Both the position numbers and the translations under genes were made by a program. A model generated the notes under the pieces. That model was not told the origin of the DNA, did no database searches, and saw only the letters and a list, made by a program, of their open reading frames with translations. Below, piece by piece: positions 1 to 8,716 of a stretch of 64,000 nucleotides of DNA (position 1 is the stretch's first letter; the number at the start of each line of letters is the position of its first letter). Origin of the DNA: Aggregatilineales bacterium (GTDB lineage Bacteria > Chloroflexota > Anaerolineae > Aggregatilineales > Phototrophicaceae); contig JAUQWZ010000021.1 of the NCBI GenBank assembly GCA_030834905.1, positions 186,001-250,000 on the forward strand, given 5' to 3'.

Positions 1-369
1 TTCGACCGCCACCAACTGCGCTCCATCTGGTGACCACATCGGGCTGTGATAGAACGAGGTTTCGGTTTCCGCCAGTGCTGGCAGCGGCGTGGTATCAGCC
101 GCAGTCAGGGTATAGATCGTGCCAAAACCGTAAGCGACCGACTGGTTGGCTGCTGACCAGACAAACTCGCCAACGCCCTGTTCGCGCAGCGCCGCCATTA
201 ATGGGACGACGTCGGCTTCAGCCGCGCATCCGGTTCGCGCCATCCACTGATCGCCTTCGCCGCTGGGGGAAGAACTGACGTAGTAAGCCAGGGCTTCTTC
301 GCAGGACTGCGCCTGAGCAGCCCTCACGAAACTTCCGGCGAGGAACAGTAAGAGCAGTAACCGTTTCAT
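1..369 (-). CDS. Secreted PD40/WD40-like propeller protein, N-terminal fragment
   Basis: The gene runs off the left edge, so only its first 123 codons are present. Translation from the ATG at 369 gives a clear signal peptide (MKRLLLLLFLAGSFVRAAQA) followed by a short Cys-containing segment and the start of a beta-propeller. The last visible residues, SPMWSPDGAQLVAVE, match the PD40 (TolB-like) blade signature WSPDG. The protein should be exported. Several other propeller proteins of this type lie in the window, but this one has no TPR or membrane anchor in the visible part. Function and C-terminal architecture cannot be judged. Confidence 0.75.
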   Translation of the reverse strand, partial: MKRLLLLLFLAGSFVRAAQAQSCEEALAYYVSSSPSGEGDQWMARTGCAAEADVVPLMAALREQGVGEFVWSAANQSVAYGFGTIYTLTAADTTPLPALAETETSFYHSPMWSPDGAQLVAVE

Positions 370-594
370 CTGTTTAGCTCCCGGCATCTATTTGCCTGAT
401 ATGGTTATACACGCAATTGCCCGAATGTGCGTATCCGGCATTGTTTGCAGGGGAGAGAATAAGAGGGGTGAGGTTTTGACGAGAAGATTCAACCACTAGC
501 AATCAACAAGCTTCTTTGGCTGCGCCGTGTCTTTGCATCTTTATTTGATCTCGGTCTATGATCAGTCTGGTTCTGATGCAGCGGTGAGGACAAC

Positions 595-1515
595 ATGAAC
601 ATCCGTCAGGCAGTTTTGGACGACACAGCGGCAATCAGCGAACGCTTTCGGGCGGAAATTGGCACATGGCAGCGTCTGGTCGAACAGGGGCGGGTGGAGG
701 ATGTCGCTTACGAGGCGCTGACGGTGTACGAGCGCTGGCTGCATGGCGGCGCGTGGATGAGCATCGAAACCAGCGCCATCTTCCTCAATCACCTGCTGCT
801 GGGGGCTGGCTTGCCGTTCGTGGCGGAGAAGGACGGGCGCGTGGTCGGCTACGCCGAGGTCTACCACAACGTTGAAAGCGCGCCCTTTGGAACCCACCTG
901 CATATCGCTCACCTGCTGTCAGACGACGAAGCGACGGCGGATGCCCTGCTGGAAGTGGTGCGGGAAACCGCCCGCGTCCGTAAGTGCAGGCAGGTCACTT
1001 TCGGCTATGCCGCTGTCGAGACAGCCAAACGCCATTATGAGGTGGAGTCGCTGGTGACATTGCGCCGCTACAGCCTGCCAGCGCGCACCGGGCAGGTCTT
1101 TTACCGCGCGGTGGATCATGCGAACGCCGACCCTGCCCAGATCGAGGGCTGGACGATGCCGGTGGGGCGGCTGACGAGCGCTCGCCACCAGTGGGAACTG
1201 CTGATGCCGCGCATCTGGGATACGCTGCCGCAGATTCGCGCGCGCAGAACCCACCGGCTGCACCTTGCCGCTGGCGGGCAGGATGGCTACATCTTCTGCC
1301 AGCAGCAGTTGTACGACCCGCGCAGCGCCGATCTGCATATCTGGACGCTGAAGGGACTGGCTGCCGCGACAGTGACGGCGCTGCGCGATTGGGCGCACCG
1401 CGAAGGCTACCGCACGCTCTGGCTGACGGTGGCGGACAATGCGGTTCCGGCGCTGGGCGCGGACGCCGAAGCCGACGCCTTCCTGGTCGAAACCTACGCG
1501 ATTCCGGCGCGCTAG
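595..1515 (+). CDS. GNAT-family N-acetyltransferase, two-domain
   Basis: This 306-residue protein reads as a GNAT acetyltransferase. Residues about 60-130 carry the core strands (LPFVAEKDGRVVGYAEVYHN, then a helix rich in Asp/Glu and Leu), and the second half looks like a weaker second GNAT-like unit, which would explain a length about twice that of a minimal GNAT. The substrate is not predictable. The ATG at 595 follows a gaggac-like ribosome binding site. It stands alone, divergent from the gene at the left edge across a 225-nt gap, and is followed by an unrelated hydrolase. Confidence 0.72.
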   Translation: MNIRQAVLDDTAAISERFRAEIGTWQRLVEQGRVEDVAYEALTVYERWLHGGAWMSIETSAIFLNHLLLGAGLPFVAEKDGRVVGYAEVYHNVESAPFGTHLHIAHLLSDDEATADALLEVVRETARVRKCRQVTFGYAAVETAKRHYEVESLVTLRRYSLPARTGQVFYRAVDHANADPAQIEGWTMPVGRLTSARHQWELLMPRIWDTLPQIRARRTHRLHLAAGGQDGYIFCQQQLYDPRSADLHIWTLKGLAAATVTALRDWAHREGYRTLWLTVADNAVPALGADAEADAFLVETYAIPAR

Positions 1516-1608
1516 CCGGCGACCATCCAAACCGTACCCTAACCGCGAGACGACCCGACTGCATGTTATACTATAGGATAACCACCCGCGCAGTCAGGAC
1601 TGTTTTGT

Positions 1609-2346
1609 ATGCCTGTTTATCAACCCAACCGTGTGGAATACACCATCACTCACGGACACGTTGGCATCGTGCGTGAGGATGGCGGGATACTGCCCGCCTA
1701 CTGGTCACATCCCGATATCGGCGGCACCTTTCCGGCGGTTGCCCTGCTGCACGACTGGTGGGGCATCACCGATGTGGAACGGCGGCTGGCAAACCTGTTC
1801 GCCCAGATGGGCTACTACGTCATCATGCCTGACCTGTTCACCGGGCAGACGGCGCGAACGCCGCAGGAAGCGATTGGGTTAGTGGAAGCGCTGGGCGAGC
1901 AGGGTTTTTCCTGCGTCAATATCTCGCTGCAAACGCTCGAACAGCACGTGCGCGTCAACGGCAACGTGGCGGCGGTTGGGTTGGGCATGGGCGGCAGTCT
2001 CGCCTACGAAGCCGCGCTGGAACGGGATGATCTCGAAGCGGCGGTCGCCTATTATGGCTTTCCGCAGCGCTATCTTGGGCGCTTCAAGGATGCCAAAGCG
2101 CCAATCCTCGCCATTTTCGGCGATGACGATCCGTATACGCGCCACAAAGTGATCCAGCGGCTTCAGCACGAACTGGATCAGTCGGTGCTGGAGCATGAAG
2201 TGGTGACTATCCCTAACGCCTCGCGCGACTTCTTCCGCGAAATGACGCTTCCGGCGGGGACGATTGCCTGGGAGCGCACCTTAGCCTTCCTTGAACTGTA
2301 TCTCGGACGCCCCGCGCAGTTGACATCCCTGAAAAGCCGGTCGTAA
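1609..2346 (+). CDS. Dienelactone hydrolase family protein with degenerate active site
   Basis: The 245-residue product has the alpha/beta-hydrolase fold of the dienelactone hydrolase (DLH) family: LLHDWWGI at 46-53, a YYVIMPDLF strand, and the nucleophile elbow region at 124-129. In DLH the elbow is GxCxGG; here it reads GLGMGG, so the catalytic Cys is Gly126. The usual Glu in the HEWWG motif is Asp49, and the C-terminal catalytic His region reads NASRDFF, with Arg206 where His is expected. The Asp in GDDDPY (172-174) is retained. The fold is clear but the known triad is not, so this may be a binding protein or use other chemistry. Confidence 0.7.
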   Translation: MPVYQPNRVEYTITHGHVGIVREDGGILPAYWSHPDIGGTFPAVALLHDWWGITDVERRLANLFAQMGYYVIMPDLFTGQTARTPQEAIGLVEALGEQGFSCVNISLQTLEQHVRVNGNVAAVGLGMGGSLAYEAALERDDLEAAVAYYGFPQRYLGRFKDAKAPILAIFGDDDPYTRHKVIQRLQHELDQSVLEHEVVTIPNASRDFFREMTLPAGTIAWERTLAFLELYLGRPAQLTSLKSRS

Positions 2347-2360
2347 CCCGCATGGGTTGA
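2346..2360. other. Short hairpin between the hydrolase gene and lipB
   Basis: The sequence aacccgcatgggtt just after the stop codon at 2346 can form a 5-bp stem with a 4-nt loop. It could be a weak terminator or processing site. There is no T-run, so termination is not strongly supported. Confidence 0.25.
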
Positions 2361-2408
2361 AATACGTATAAGGATATGTACGGAACGATAGGCTGAACCA
2401 CCATTACC

Positions 2409-3101
2409 ATGCCTTGTGAAATCTGGACTCTCGGACGCGCGGCTTACGCCGATGCCTGGGCGCTGCAAAACCAGTTGAGCGACGCGCGCAGCCGTGACGC
2501 CGCGCCTGATCGCCTGCTGCTGGTGGAACACCCGCACACCTACACGCTTGGCTCGTCCGGTCATGAAGACTACGTGCTGCTGACGCCTGAAGAACGCCAG
2601 CAGCGGGGAGTCACGCTGTTTCGTGTGGATCGCGGCGGGGATGTGACCTATCACGGACCGGGGCAGATCGTCGGCTACCCGATCCTCAAACTGCCGCGCG
2701 ATCACCAGCTTCGCGCCAACGTTATCGGCTACGTGCGAAAGCTGGAACAGGTCATCATCGCCACTCTGACCGACTACGGCATTGCCGCCAGGGGAATTGC
2801 CGGGCTGACGGGTGTGTGGGTAGATACGCCGCGCGGCGAAGAAAAGATCGCCGCTATCGGCGTGCGAGTCAACGTCAAAGCGGTGACCAAACACGGTTTC
2901 GCCCTCAACGTGAATACCGACCTGAGCTACTTCGACGGAATTATCCCCTGTGGCATCCGCGACAAAGGCGTGACCAGCATGGCGGCGCTGTTGGGCGCGG
3001 CAGTAGACGTGTCAGACGTGCGCCAGCGGATTATTCAGCATTTTGGCGGCGTGTTCGGCTGTGAGATGGTCGAAACAACGCCCGATTGGAGACATGTATG
3101 A
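2409..3101 (+). CDS. lipB: Octanoyl-[ACP]:protein N-octanoyltransferase LipB
   Basis: LipB moves octanoyl from ACP to the lipoyl domains of 2-oxoacid dehydrogenases and GcvH, the first step of lipoate synthesis. The 230-residue protein has the family landmarks in order: LLLVEHPHTYTLG near residue 40, RGGDVTYHGPGQIVGYP near 77-92, the catalytic Lys146 in EEKIAAIGV, and the catalytic Cys181 in IIPCGI followed by KGVTSM. Length is normal for LipB. The stop codon overlaps the next start (ATGA), so the downstream secreted protein is probably translationally coupled. No lipA is in view. Confidence 0.93.
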   Translation: MPCEIWTLGRAAYADAWALQNQLSDARSRDAAPDRLLLVEHPHTYTLGSSGHEDYVLLTPEERQQRGVTLFRVDRGGDVTYHGPGQIVGYPILKLPRDHQLRANVIGYVRKLEQVIIATLTDYGIAARGIAGLTGVWVDTPRGEEKIAAIGVRVNVKAVTKHGFALNVNTDLSYFDGIIPCGIRDKGVTSMAALLGAAVDVSDVRQRIIQHFGGVFGCEMVETTPDWRHV

Positions 3102-3481
3102 AACGATTTCCCTATCTCGTCCTGGTGATTCTGGTGATCGCCGCTGTTGGTGGCGTGCTGTATGCCAATCTCCCCACGCCGAGCGTGGCGCAGGCGCAGG
3201 ACGCAGCCACCGCTGACGCGACCATGTCCGGTCTGTTCCAACGCCTGGGGGCGCGGATGGACGGCGGCGGCGACTTCAGCATCAACGTCTTTTTTATCCA
3301 GCCGCCAATTCCGGGCGAACCTGCCTGGCAGATTCCCGGCGTGCTGACGGACGGCAGCGCGTCGCGGCAGTTGGGCGAGATTGGCGACAGCTACGTGTGT
3401 TTTATCGAGCGCGGGCTGACATTCAACGACTCGATCTGCATCCCCTACAGCAACATTCGGATGGTCACCTTCCCGAATTGA
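3098..3481 (+). CDS. Small secreted protein of unknown function
   Basis: The chosen ATG at 3098 overlaps the lipB stop by four bases (ATGA), has a ttggaga ribosome binding site inside lipB, and begins directly with a signal peptide or anchor (MKRFPYLVLVILVIAAVGGV). An in-frame TTG at 3086 is the alternative. The remaining roughly 95 residues carry two Cys (YVCFIERG and DSICIPYSN) that could form a disulfide outside the cytoplasm. I do not recognise the family. Coupling to lipB may only reflect compact gene packing. Confidence 0.6.
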   Translation: MKRFPYLVLVILVIAAVGGVLYANLPTPSVAQAQDAATADATMSGLFQRLGARMDGGGDFSINVFFIQPPIPGEPAWQIPGVLTDGSASRQLGEIGDSYVCFIERGLTFNDSICIPYSNIRMVTFPN

Positions 3482-3559
3482 CGAAGCCGGTTGAACTCAT
3501 CTCACGCCAATCTGGTCATGATATGTTTCAACTGTCATTACGTTGATAGGAGAAACCCC

Positions 3560-3787
3560 ATGACCGGATCAGATTTCCCTGAAGAATTTGACGAAGACGA
3601 GCAGACACGTTTCGAGAATCTGGACGAGTGGATGGACGTTGCCCAGGAGAAGGAAGTGGATGAGGGTGACGTGACGCAGTCTGAGATCATGCCCGGCGAT
3701 CTGGAGCTTGCCGAAAGAACGCTCGACGACGATCTGCTGAACGAATATGGCTTGCACATCGAGGAGGTGCCGCCCGACGAAGGATAA
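3560..3787 (+). CDS. Small highly acidic protein
   Basis: A good ribosome binding site (aggaga at 3548-3553) places the start at the ATG at 3560, giving 75 residues rather than the longer in-frame extension. About a third of the residues are Asp or Glu, with very few basic residues and no Cys or membrane segment. No domain is recognisable. It lies between two exported or membrane proteins on the same strand. Confidence 0.55.
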   Translation: MTGSDFPEEFDEDEQTRFENLDEWMDVAQEKEVDEGDVTQSEIMPGDLELAERTLDDDLLNEYGLHIEEVPPDEG

Positions 3788-3875
3788 GCGCCTGCCTCTG
3801 CTGGCGGCAGCTTGCGCGCCGGGCGTATTCCCACTTTAATAGACACATTCACTCATCAATTGAAAGGCTGCGCTC

Positions 3876-4907
3876 ATGCGCGTCGGATGTGGCTGTCTGC
3901 TGTATATTCTGCCGGTATTCCCGCTGCTGTTTCTCTTTATCCTGCTGGCGAGCATCAGCACCTGGGTGCTGGATCGGGACTTTTATCAGGAGGTGCTGTC
4001 CGAGCCGGAATTCCTTGCGGAAGCGCTGGATGAGTCGGTTGTGAACTGGAGCCGCGCCGGGCTGCCCGCCGACTTCGGTGATGTCCCGCCCGCTGCCCTG
4101 AACGCCGGAATGCGAGCGCTGATGACGCCGGAATACCTGCGGAGCGCTGCCACCGATACGGTCGATCAGGTCTTTGATGTTCTGGAAGGCGCTTCCAACT
4201 CGGTCACTTTCGTCTTTGACCTTGTCCCGATCAAAGCGTCACTTCAGGGTGAAGGCGCGTCTGCCTTTGCCAGCGCTTACGTTGGGGCGCTGCCAGCCTG
4301 TAACGTCGGCGACGAGTCGGCGGCGGACGGCTTACTGCCTGCTTGCCGTCCGGCTGAAGTTTCACAGGCTGCGCTGATCGATCAGGTGACTGAGGCGCTG
4401 CCCGCCGCTGCCGAACGGCTGCCGGATGACCTGACGGTGAATAACGAGGTTATACCGCCGGATATTGGCGGGATGCGGCTCCAGCCGGGAAGCCTGCGGA
4501 CGCTCTTTACGACCGGTCTGGTGATTTTGGGAATTGTTGTGATTATCCTCTGGCTGCTGGATGGGTTCATTGGCGCGACCGATACGCGCAGCCGCTTCTT
4601 GTGGCTGGGGCTGACGCTGCTGATTCCCGCCGGTCTGGTGCTGCTGGCGGGGCTTAACCTGACCTCGCCAACGCTTGAAACGGTCATCCGTGACAGCATC
4701 AATCGCGCCGCCGGACAGAATACCCAGTTCATGATGTCAGTGGTCACTACCGGCTTCTCGGTGAGCGAACAGGTGCGCGCAGGATTCGTGATCGCTGGCG
4801 CTGTGCCGACGCTGGCTGCCGTCCTGCTGTTGATGGTGGGGTTGACCGTTCGCCCCACCGACAAACGCAGGAACGATGGGCGATACGTCGAGGTGCCGCG
4901 CCGCTAA
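3876..4907 (+). CDS. Membrane protein with a large extracytoplasmic domain
   Basis: The 343-residue protein opens with a transmembrane segment (CLLYILPVFPLLFLFILLAS), followed by about 180 mostly soluble residues and then three further hydrophobic segments near 215-235, 245-265 and 305-325. The soluble part carries a CNVG...PACRP pair of Cys that may be bridged. No enzyme motif is visible and I do not recognise the family. The C-terminus is short and basic (RPTDKRR), consistent with a cytoplasmic tail. Start supported by position after an aaaggctg stretch and by the hydrophobic N-terminus. Confidence 0.62.
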   Translation: MRVGCGCLLYILPVFPLLFLFILLASISTWVLDRDFYQEVLSEPEFLAEALDESVVNWSRAGLPADFGDVPPAALNAGMRALMTPEYLRSAATDTVDQVFDVLEGASNSVTFVFDLVPIKASLQGEGASAFASAYVGALPACNVGDESAADGLLPACRPAEVSQAALIDQVTEALPAAAERLPDDLTVNNEVIPPDIGGMRLQPGSLRTLFTTGLVILGIVVIILWLLDGFIGATDTRSRFLWLGLTLLIPAGLVLLAGLNLTSPTLETVIRDSINRAAGQNTQFMMSVVTTGFSVSEQVRAGFVIAGAVPTLAAVLLLMVGLTVRPTDKRRNDGRYVEVPRR

Positions 4908-4923
4908 ATTGAGAATCAAGGTC

Positions 4924-5006
4924 TGTAGGGGCGCAGCACGCTGCGCCCTCCTGCAACCCTACATCTCGCGCAGGGCGCAGCACGCTTGCGCCCCTACAGC
5001 ATATCG
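4924..5006. repeat. Two tandem GTAGGGGCG-family palindromes
   Basis: The first copy has perfect 8-bp arms, gggcgcag (4929-4936) and ctgcgccc (4941-4948), around cacg. The second copy (about 4973-4996) is a close variant. Both are bracketed by GTAGGG/CCCTAC ends, the hallmark of a family seen many times in this window. A 20-bp direct repeat beginning ctacatctcgcgcagg occurs at 4959-4978 and again at 5007-5026, where it forms the 3' end of the neighbouring creatininase-like gene. Confidence 0.8.
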
Positions 5007-5693
5007 CTACATCTCGCGCAGGGCGCGAACGCGCTGGGCGACTTCAGCCACCACCCGGGTGAACAACTCCTGAATCAGCCCATCATCCACCTGATAGACG
5101 CCGCCATAACTGCCGTCGCCCAACACCTGCCGGGCGGACTCACCCTCGTTCAGGCGTTCCAGGTTGACGATTGGCTTTTCGCCGGTTGGCGAGTCGCTCA
5201 CCCGCGTGAAGGGGAAGTTTTCACCCCAGTTGCCGCGGTCAATTCTGAGATGATGGGCTGCCTCGAACGCCTGGGCGGCGTCTTCGCGCCACCAGTCATA
5301 CCAGACGATGCGCGCCACGCCTTCCATATCCATATCCCGCAGGTGCTGCGGGCAGCGGTTGCCGTCGTGTCCGTTCAGGATGAAAAAGCGCGTAAACCCC
5401 TGATGAAACAGGCTCTCCAGCACGTCGCCGAGCACCTGGTCAAACGTCGCCCGGCTCAGGGCGATAGTGCCGGGAAATTCGCTAAAGCCACTGCTGATGC
5501 CGAAGTTAATCGGCGGCGCAACCAGCACGCCTTCGTGTTCTGCCGCTGCCGCCGCGATATGCGCTGGGATCAGCGCGTCAGTCATCAGGCTTAAATGGGC
5601 GTGCTGTTCGGTCGCGCCCGTTACCAGGATGATCCGGTTATCCTGTTCCAGATACCGTTCAACATCCATCCAGTTCAAATCCTGTAAGCGCAT
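5007..5693 (-). CDS. Creatininase-family amidohydrolase
   Basis: The 228-residue protein matches the creatininase fold: TGATEQHAHLSLMTDALI near the N-terminus carries the metal-binding Glu, His and Asp positions, and FILNGHDGN near the middle is the second metal-ligand block (GHGGN in most members). The start at 5693 is set by caggag eight bases upstream; a longer in-frame extension lacks such a site. Family members hydrolyse cyclic or formyl amides (creatinine, N-formyl sugars, cofactor peptides), so the substrate is open. The last codons and stop lie in a 20-bp repeat associated with an intergenic palindrome. Confidence 0.82.
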   Translation of the reverse strand: MRLQDLNWMDVERYLEQDNRIILVTGATEQHAHLSLMTDALIPAHIAAAAAEHEGVLVAPPINFGISSGFSEFPGTIALSRATFDQVLGDVLESLFHQGFTRFFILNGHDGNRCPQHLRDMDMEGVARIVWYDWWREDAAQAFEAAHHLRIDRGNWGENFPFTRVSDSPTGEKPIVNLERLNEGESARQVLGDGSYGGVYQVDDGLIQELFTRVVAEVAQRVRALREM

Positions 5694-5820
5694 TCCATCA
5701 ACTCCTGTCCCATATACAGCAGTATACCGAACAGGGAAGGCATTATTAGCAAAAGGTTGGGGCAATTACGTAACAATATTATTACAACAACCCGGTTTTG
5801 CCCCGAAGCTAAGCGGTGGC

Positions 5821-7455
5821 TTAGACCACATAAGGCGTGCTGGCGCCGGTTTTGGTCATGCCTTCTTCGTCCAGCGGCACGTTGATGCAGGCGGGCTTGC
5901 CGCTGGCGAAGGCGCGTTCCAGCGCTGGCACGATTTGCGCCGGGTTTTCGACCTGCTCGCCGCCGCCGCCGAGCGCGACCACCACCTGATCGTAGCGCGT
6001 CGGAGCGAGCGAAGTCGCCACCGCCCGATCCGCGCCGAGCATGTTCTTTTGCGGCGTGCGAATCTGCCCCCAACCGGCGTCATTGCCGACGATGCTGACC
6101 ACCGGCAGCCCGAAGCGCAGGGCGGTATCGAACTCGAAGCCGTTGAAGCCAAACGAGCCGTCGCCGTTGATGATGAGCACGCGCTTGCGTGGGAACAACG
6201 TTTTGGCGGCAATCGCGAAAGGCACGCCAACGCCGAGACAGCCCAACGGACCGGGATCGAGCCACTGTCCCGGCTGGGTAATGGTGAGAACTTTGGCGCA
6301 GGCGCTGACAATATCGCCGCCGTCGCCGATGACGATGGTGTCTTCGTCGATGAAGCGGTCAATTTCAGCGGCAAAGCGAAAATGGTTGACCGGCTGCGAG
6401 TCGAGTTCCTTCCAGGCTTCCAGTTGGGCGTTCTTGTTGTCCTCTTTGGCGCGCAGCTCGTCGCGCCAGTCGTTATAGCGGATGCCCTGCAAGCCTTCAG
6501 ACAGCGCTTCCAGCACCAGCCGCGCGTTGGCGGTCAGCGCCACGTCCGCCTGGCGGTTGTGGTTCAGTTCGGCTTCGTCGTTCTCGATCTGGATCAGCCT
6601 GGCGTTTGGATTCCAGTCGTCGCGCCCGTACTTCAGCCGGAAGTCCAGCGGCGTGCCGATCAACACAATCGCGTCGGCGTCGCGGGTTGCCGCCGAGCGT
6701 ACCGCCTTAAAGCAGTTGGGATGATCCATCGGCAGCGTGCCGCGCCCCGCGCCGTTGGTGAAAACGGGAATATTCGTCTGCTCGGTCAGCTCGCGCAGCG
6801 CCGTGTGTCCCTCGTCCCAGTAGACCTGCGTTCCGGCAATCAGCACCGGCTTGCGCGCATTCCGCAGGATATCGAAGATTTGACTCATCGCGCTCACGTC
6901 CGGCTGGACAGGCTCGACGGTCACGCGACCATCCACCGGGACGGCTTCAACCGCGTTAAACAGCACGTCAAATGGCATTTCGATGAACACGGGACCCGGT
7001 CGCCCGCTGAGGGCAGTGGCGAACGCCTCGCGCAGTCTGGTGGGGATGTCTTCGGTGCGCTCAATCGTAAAGCTGGCTTTGGTGAATGTTTTGAACATCT
7101 CGGTCTGGGGCATTTCCTGAAGCGCGCCCATACCTTTGGTCGCCAGCGGCGCAGCCCCGCCGATCAGCAGCATCGGGCTGCGCGCCTGATAAGCGTTTGC
7201 CACGCCCGTGACCGCATCGGTCACGCCGGGTCCCGCCGTCACCACCGCCACGCCGACATTGCGCGTCAGCCGCGCGTGGGCATCTGCCGCGTGCGCCGCC
7301 GCCTGTTCGTGCCGAAAGTCGATGATGTGGATATTGTGGTTGAGGCAGCCGTCGTAAATTGGCGCGACGTGCCCGCCGCAGAGGGTGTAAAGGGTGTCGA
7401 TTCCCTGCGCCTTCAGCGCGCGCGCGACCAGTTCTCCGCCGTGACAAAAGTCCAT
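5821..7455 (-). CDS. Thiamine diphosphate enzyme, acetolactate synthase / 2-hydroxyacyl-CoA lyase type
   Basis: The 544-residue protein has all three ThDP-enzyme domains. The N-terminal PYR domain contains FRHEQAAAHAADAHAR with the activating Glu, and AVVTAGPGVTDAVTG. The C-terminal PP domain has GDGS followed at about 28 residues by NDAGWG, the ThDP/Mg signature. The motif style resembles the ILVBL/2-hydroxyacyl-CoA lyase branch as much as IlvB. No small subunit gene or other branched-chain gene is nearby, which argues against a biosynthetic acetolactate synthase. ATG at 7455 is preferred over the in-frame TTG at 7461. Confidence 0.83.
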   Translation of the reverse strand: MDFCHGGELVARALKAQGIDTLYTLCGGHVAPIYDGCLNHNIHIIDFRHEQAAAHAADAHARLTRNVGVAVVTAGPGVTDAVTGVANAYQARSPMLLIGGAAPLATKGMGALQEMPQTEMFKTFTKASFTIERTEDIPTRLREAFATALSGRPGPVFIEMPFDVLFNAVEAVPVDGRVTVEPVQPDVSAMSQIFDILRNARKPVLIAGTQVYWDEGHTALRELTEQTNIPVFTNGAGRGTLPMDHPNCFKAVRSAATRDADAIVLIGTPLDFRLKYGRDDWNPNARLIQIENDEAELNHNRQADVALTANARLVLEALSEGLQGIRYNDWRDELRAKEDNKNAQLEAWKELDSQPVNHFRFAAEIDRFIDEDTIVIGDGGDIVSACAKVLTITQPGQWLDPGPLGCLGVGVPFAIAAKTLFPRKRVLIINGDGSFGFNGFEFDTALRFGLPVVSIVGNDAGWGQIRTPQKNMLGADRAVATSLAPTRYDQVVVALGGGGEQVENPAQIVPALERAFASGKPACINVPLDEEGMTKTGASTPYVV

Positions 7456-7491
7456 CTGCAATAATCCTTTTTTGTGTAACCAGTCGTAATA

Positions 7492-8058
7492 TTACGCGGG
7501 GAAAATCTCAGACACGCGCAGGGAGAAGCCGGGCAGCACCTCGCCGCCGTCGAGCGTGTCGTCTACAGTGTAAACCTGCATCGGCTGTCCTCGCTTATAG
7601 ACCTCGACCTCTTTACGGTCAGGGTAAACGTACCAGATGAGTGCTACGCCCGCCTCAATGTATTTATTGAGCTTCTTTTCGATACGATTCTTGTAGTCTT
7701 TCTGATCAGAAGGCGAAACGACCTCGACCACAAAATCTGGAACAAGAGGGATGTACTGATCAGTTGGCAGCGCTGCCAAGCGTGATTTCAGGATGATGCC
7801 GACATCAGGCGCAAAGGTGTTTTCGTCGTCAATGTCGTACCCGCCCTGCGCGTCGGTGAAAAAGGCAATATCGTTGTTGAGTAGATACATGCCGATGAAA
7901 GTGGTCAGGCGCGCGCCCGTGCCCGAACTGTAGCCAAAAGTCGGCATTTTTTCGTGGATCTCCCCGTCGATGAGTTCAAAGACACGATGCGCCTGCTGCG
8001 GCAGTTGAATGAATTTGTAGAATTCCGCTTTGGTATACGTCCTGTTGCCGATCAGCAT
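7492..8058 (-). CDS. Uma2-family putative restriction endonuclease (copy 1)
   Basis: This 188-residue protein belongs to the Uma2/DUF820 PD-(D/E)XK family. Visible core: FELIDGEIHEK near the N-terminus, then PDFVVEVVSPSDQKDYKNR, which supplies the Asp, Glu and Lys of the nuclease core, then IWYVYPDRKEVEVY. The start at 8058 fits a gggag ribosome binding site and makes the N-terminus align with the adjacent paralogue. Such genes are common in multicellular cyanobacteria and Chloroflexota, usually without partner genes; their role is unknown. Confidence 0.82.
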   Translation of the reverse strand: MLIGNRTYTKAEFYKFIQLPQQAHRVFELIDGEIHEKMPTFGYSSGTGARLTTFIGMYLLNNDIAFFTDAQGGYDIDDENTFAPDVGIILKSRLAALPTDQYIPLVPDFVVEVVSPSDQKDYKNRIEKKLNKYIEAGVALIWYVYPDRKEVEVYKRGQPMQVYTVDDTLDGGEVLPGFSLRVSEIFPA

Positions 8059-8139
8059 ACACTGCTCCCACTCACTGATGTCATCAGTATACAACATCTC
8101 GCTCAGAGGCTGGAGCGCTGCTCTCTTTTGACGGTTGTA

Positions 8140-8685
8140 CTAGGCGGGGAAAATCTCGGACACGCGCAGGGAGAAGCCGGGCAGCACGTCGCCGCCATCG
8201 AGCGTGTCGTCAATGCCAAGTTCAAGCACGTCCTGATCGAGTTCGTACACTTCAACGCGCCGTTCTTCAGGAAAGACGAGCCAGACCATTTTCGCACCAA
8301 AACGCAGGTAGTCCTCTGCTTTCAGGCGCAGTTCCCGCTTGCTGTCGGTGGGGGATTTCACTTCGACGGCGAGATCCGGCGCCCCATATACCTCGCGCTC
8401 CGGCTCCTGTGGCAGACTTGCTTTCGAGATATAGCCGACATCCGGCATGAAGGAATGCGTTTCAGAAAGCACGTAGGTGCCGTCCGCGCCCGTGACATAG
8501 CCAATATCATCGGTAAAATTGCCGAAGAAACGCCCGATACGCATGGCAATTTTGGAGGGTGTAAAGCTCGCCACTTTTTCGACAATCTCCCCGTCGATGA
8601 GTTCAAAGAGTCGATTCTTGTTCTCAGGCAGTTCTGCGAATGCCTGATATTCTGCAAGCGTGTACCGCTTCTGCTGCACAACCAT
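8140..8685 (-). CDS. Uma2-family putative restriction endonuclease (copy 2)
   Basis: A 181-residue paralogue of the gene just downstream. Core motifs are FELIDGEIVEK, APDLAVEVKSPTDSKRELR and KMVWLVFPEERRVEVY, all in the expected order. Most of the protein differs strongly from copy 1, but the last 20 or so residues (DTLDGG-[ED]-VLPGFSLRV and SEIFPA) are almost identical, and the DNA there is near-identical too. Probably co-transcribed with copy 1, which starts 81 nt downstream. Confidence 0.82.
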   Translation of the reverse strand: MVVQQKRYTLAEYQAFAELPENKNRLFELIDGEIVEKVASFTPSKIAMRIGRFFGNFTDDIGYVTGADGTYVLSETHSFMPDVGYISKASLPQEPEREVYGAPDLAVEVKSPTDSKRELRLKAEDYLRFGAKMVWLVFPEERRVEVYELDQDVLELGIDDTLDGGDVLPGFSLRVSEIFPA

Positions 8686-8716
8686 GTTCGCGCTCCACGA
8701 CCTATCACCACAATTG

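Noticed and set aside
5467..7464. Long plus-strand open frame of 665 codons opposite the ThDP enzyme
   Set aside because: It is antisense to two clear genes (creatininase and ThDP enzyme) and its residues are Arg/His/Gln-rich shadow sequence with no domain.
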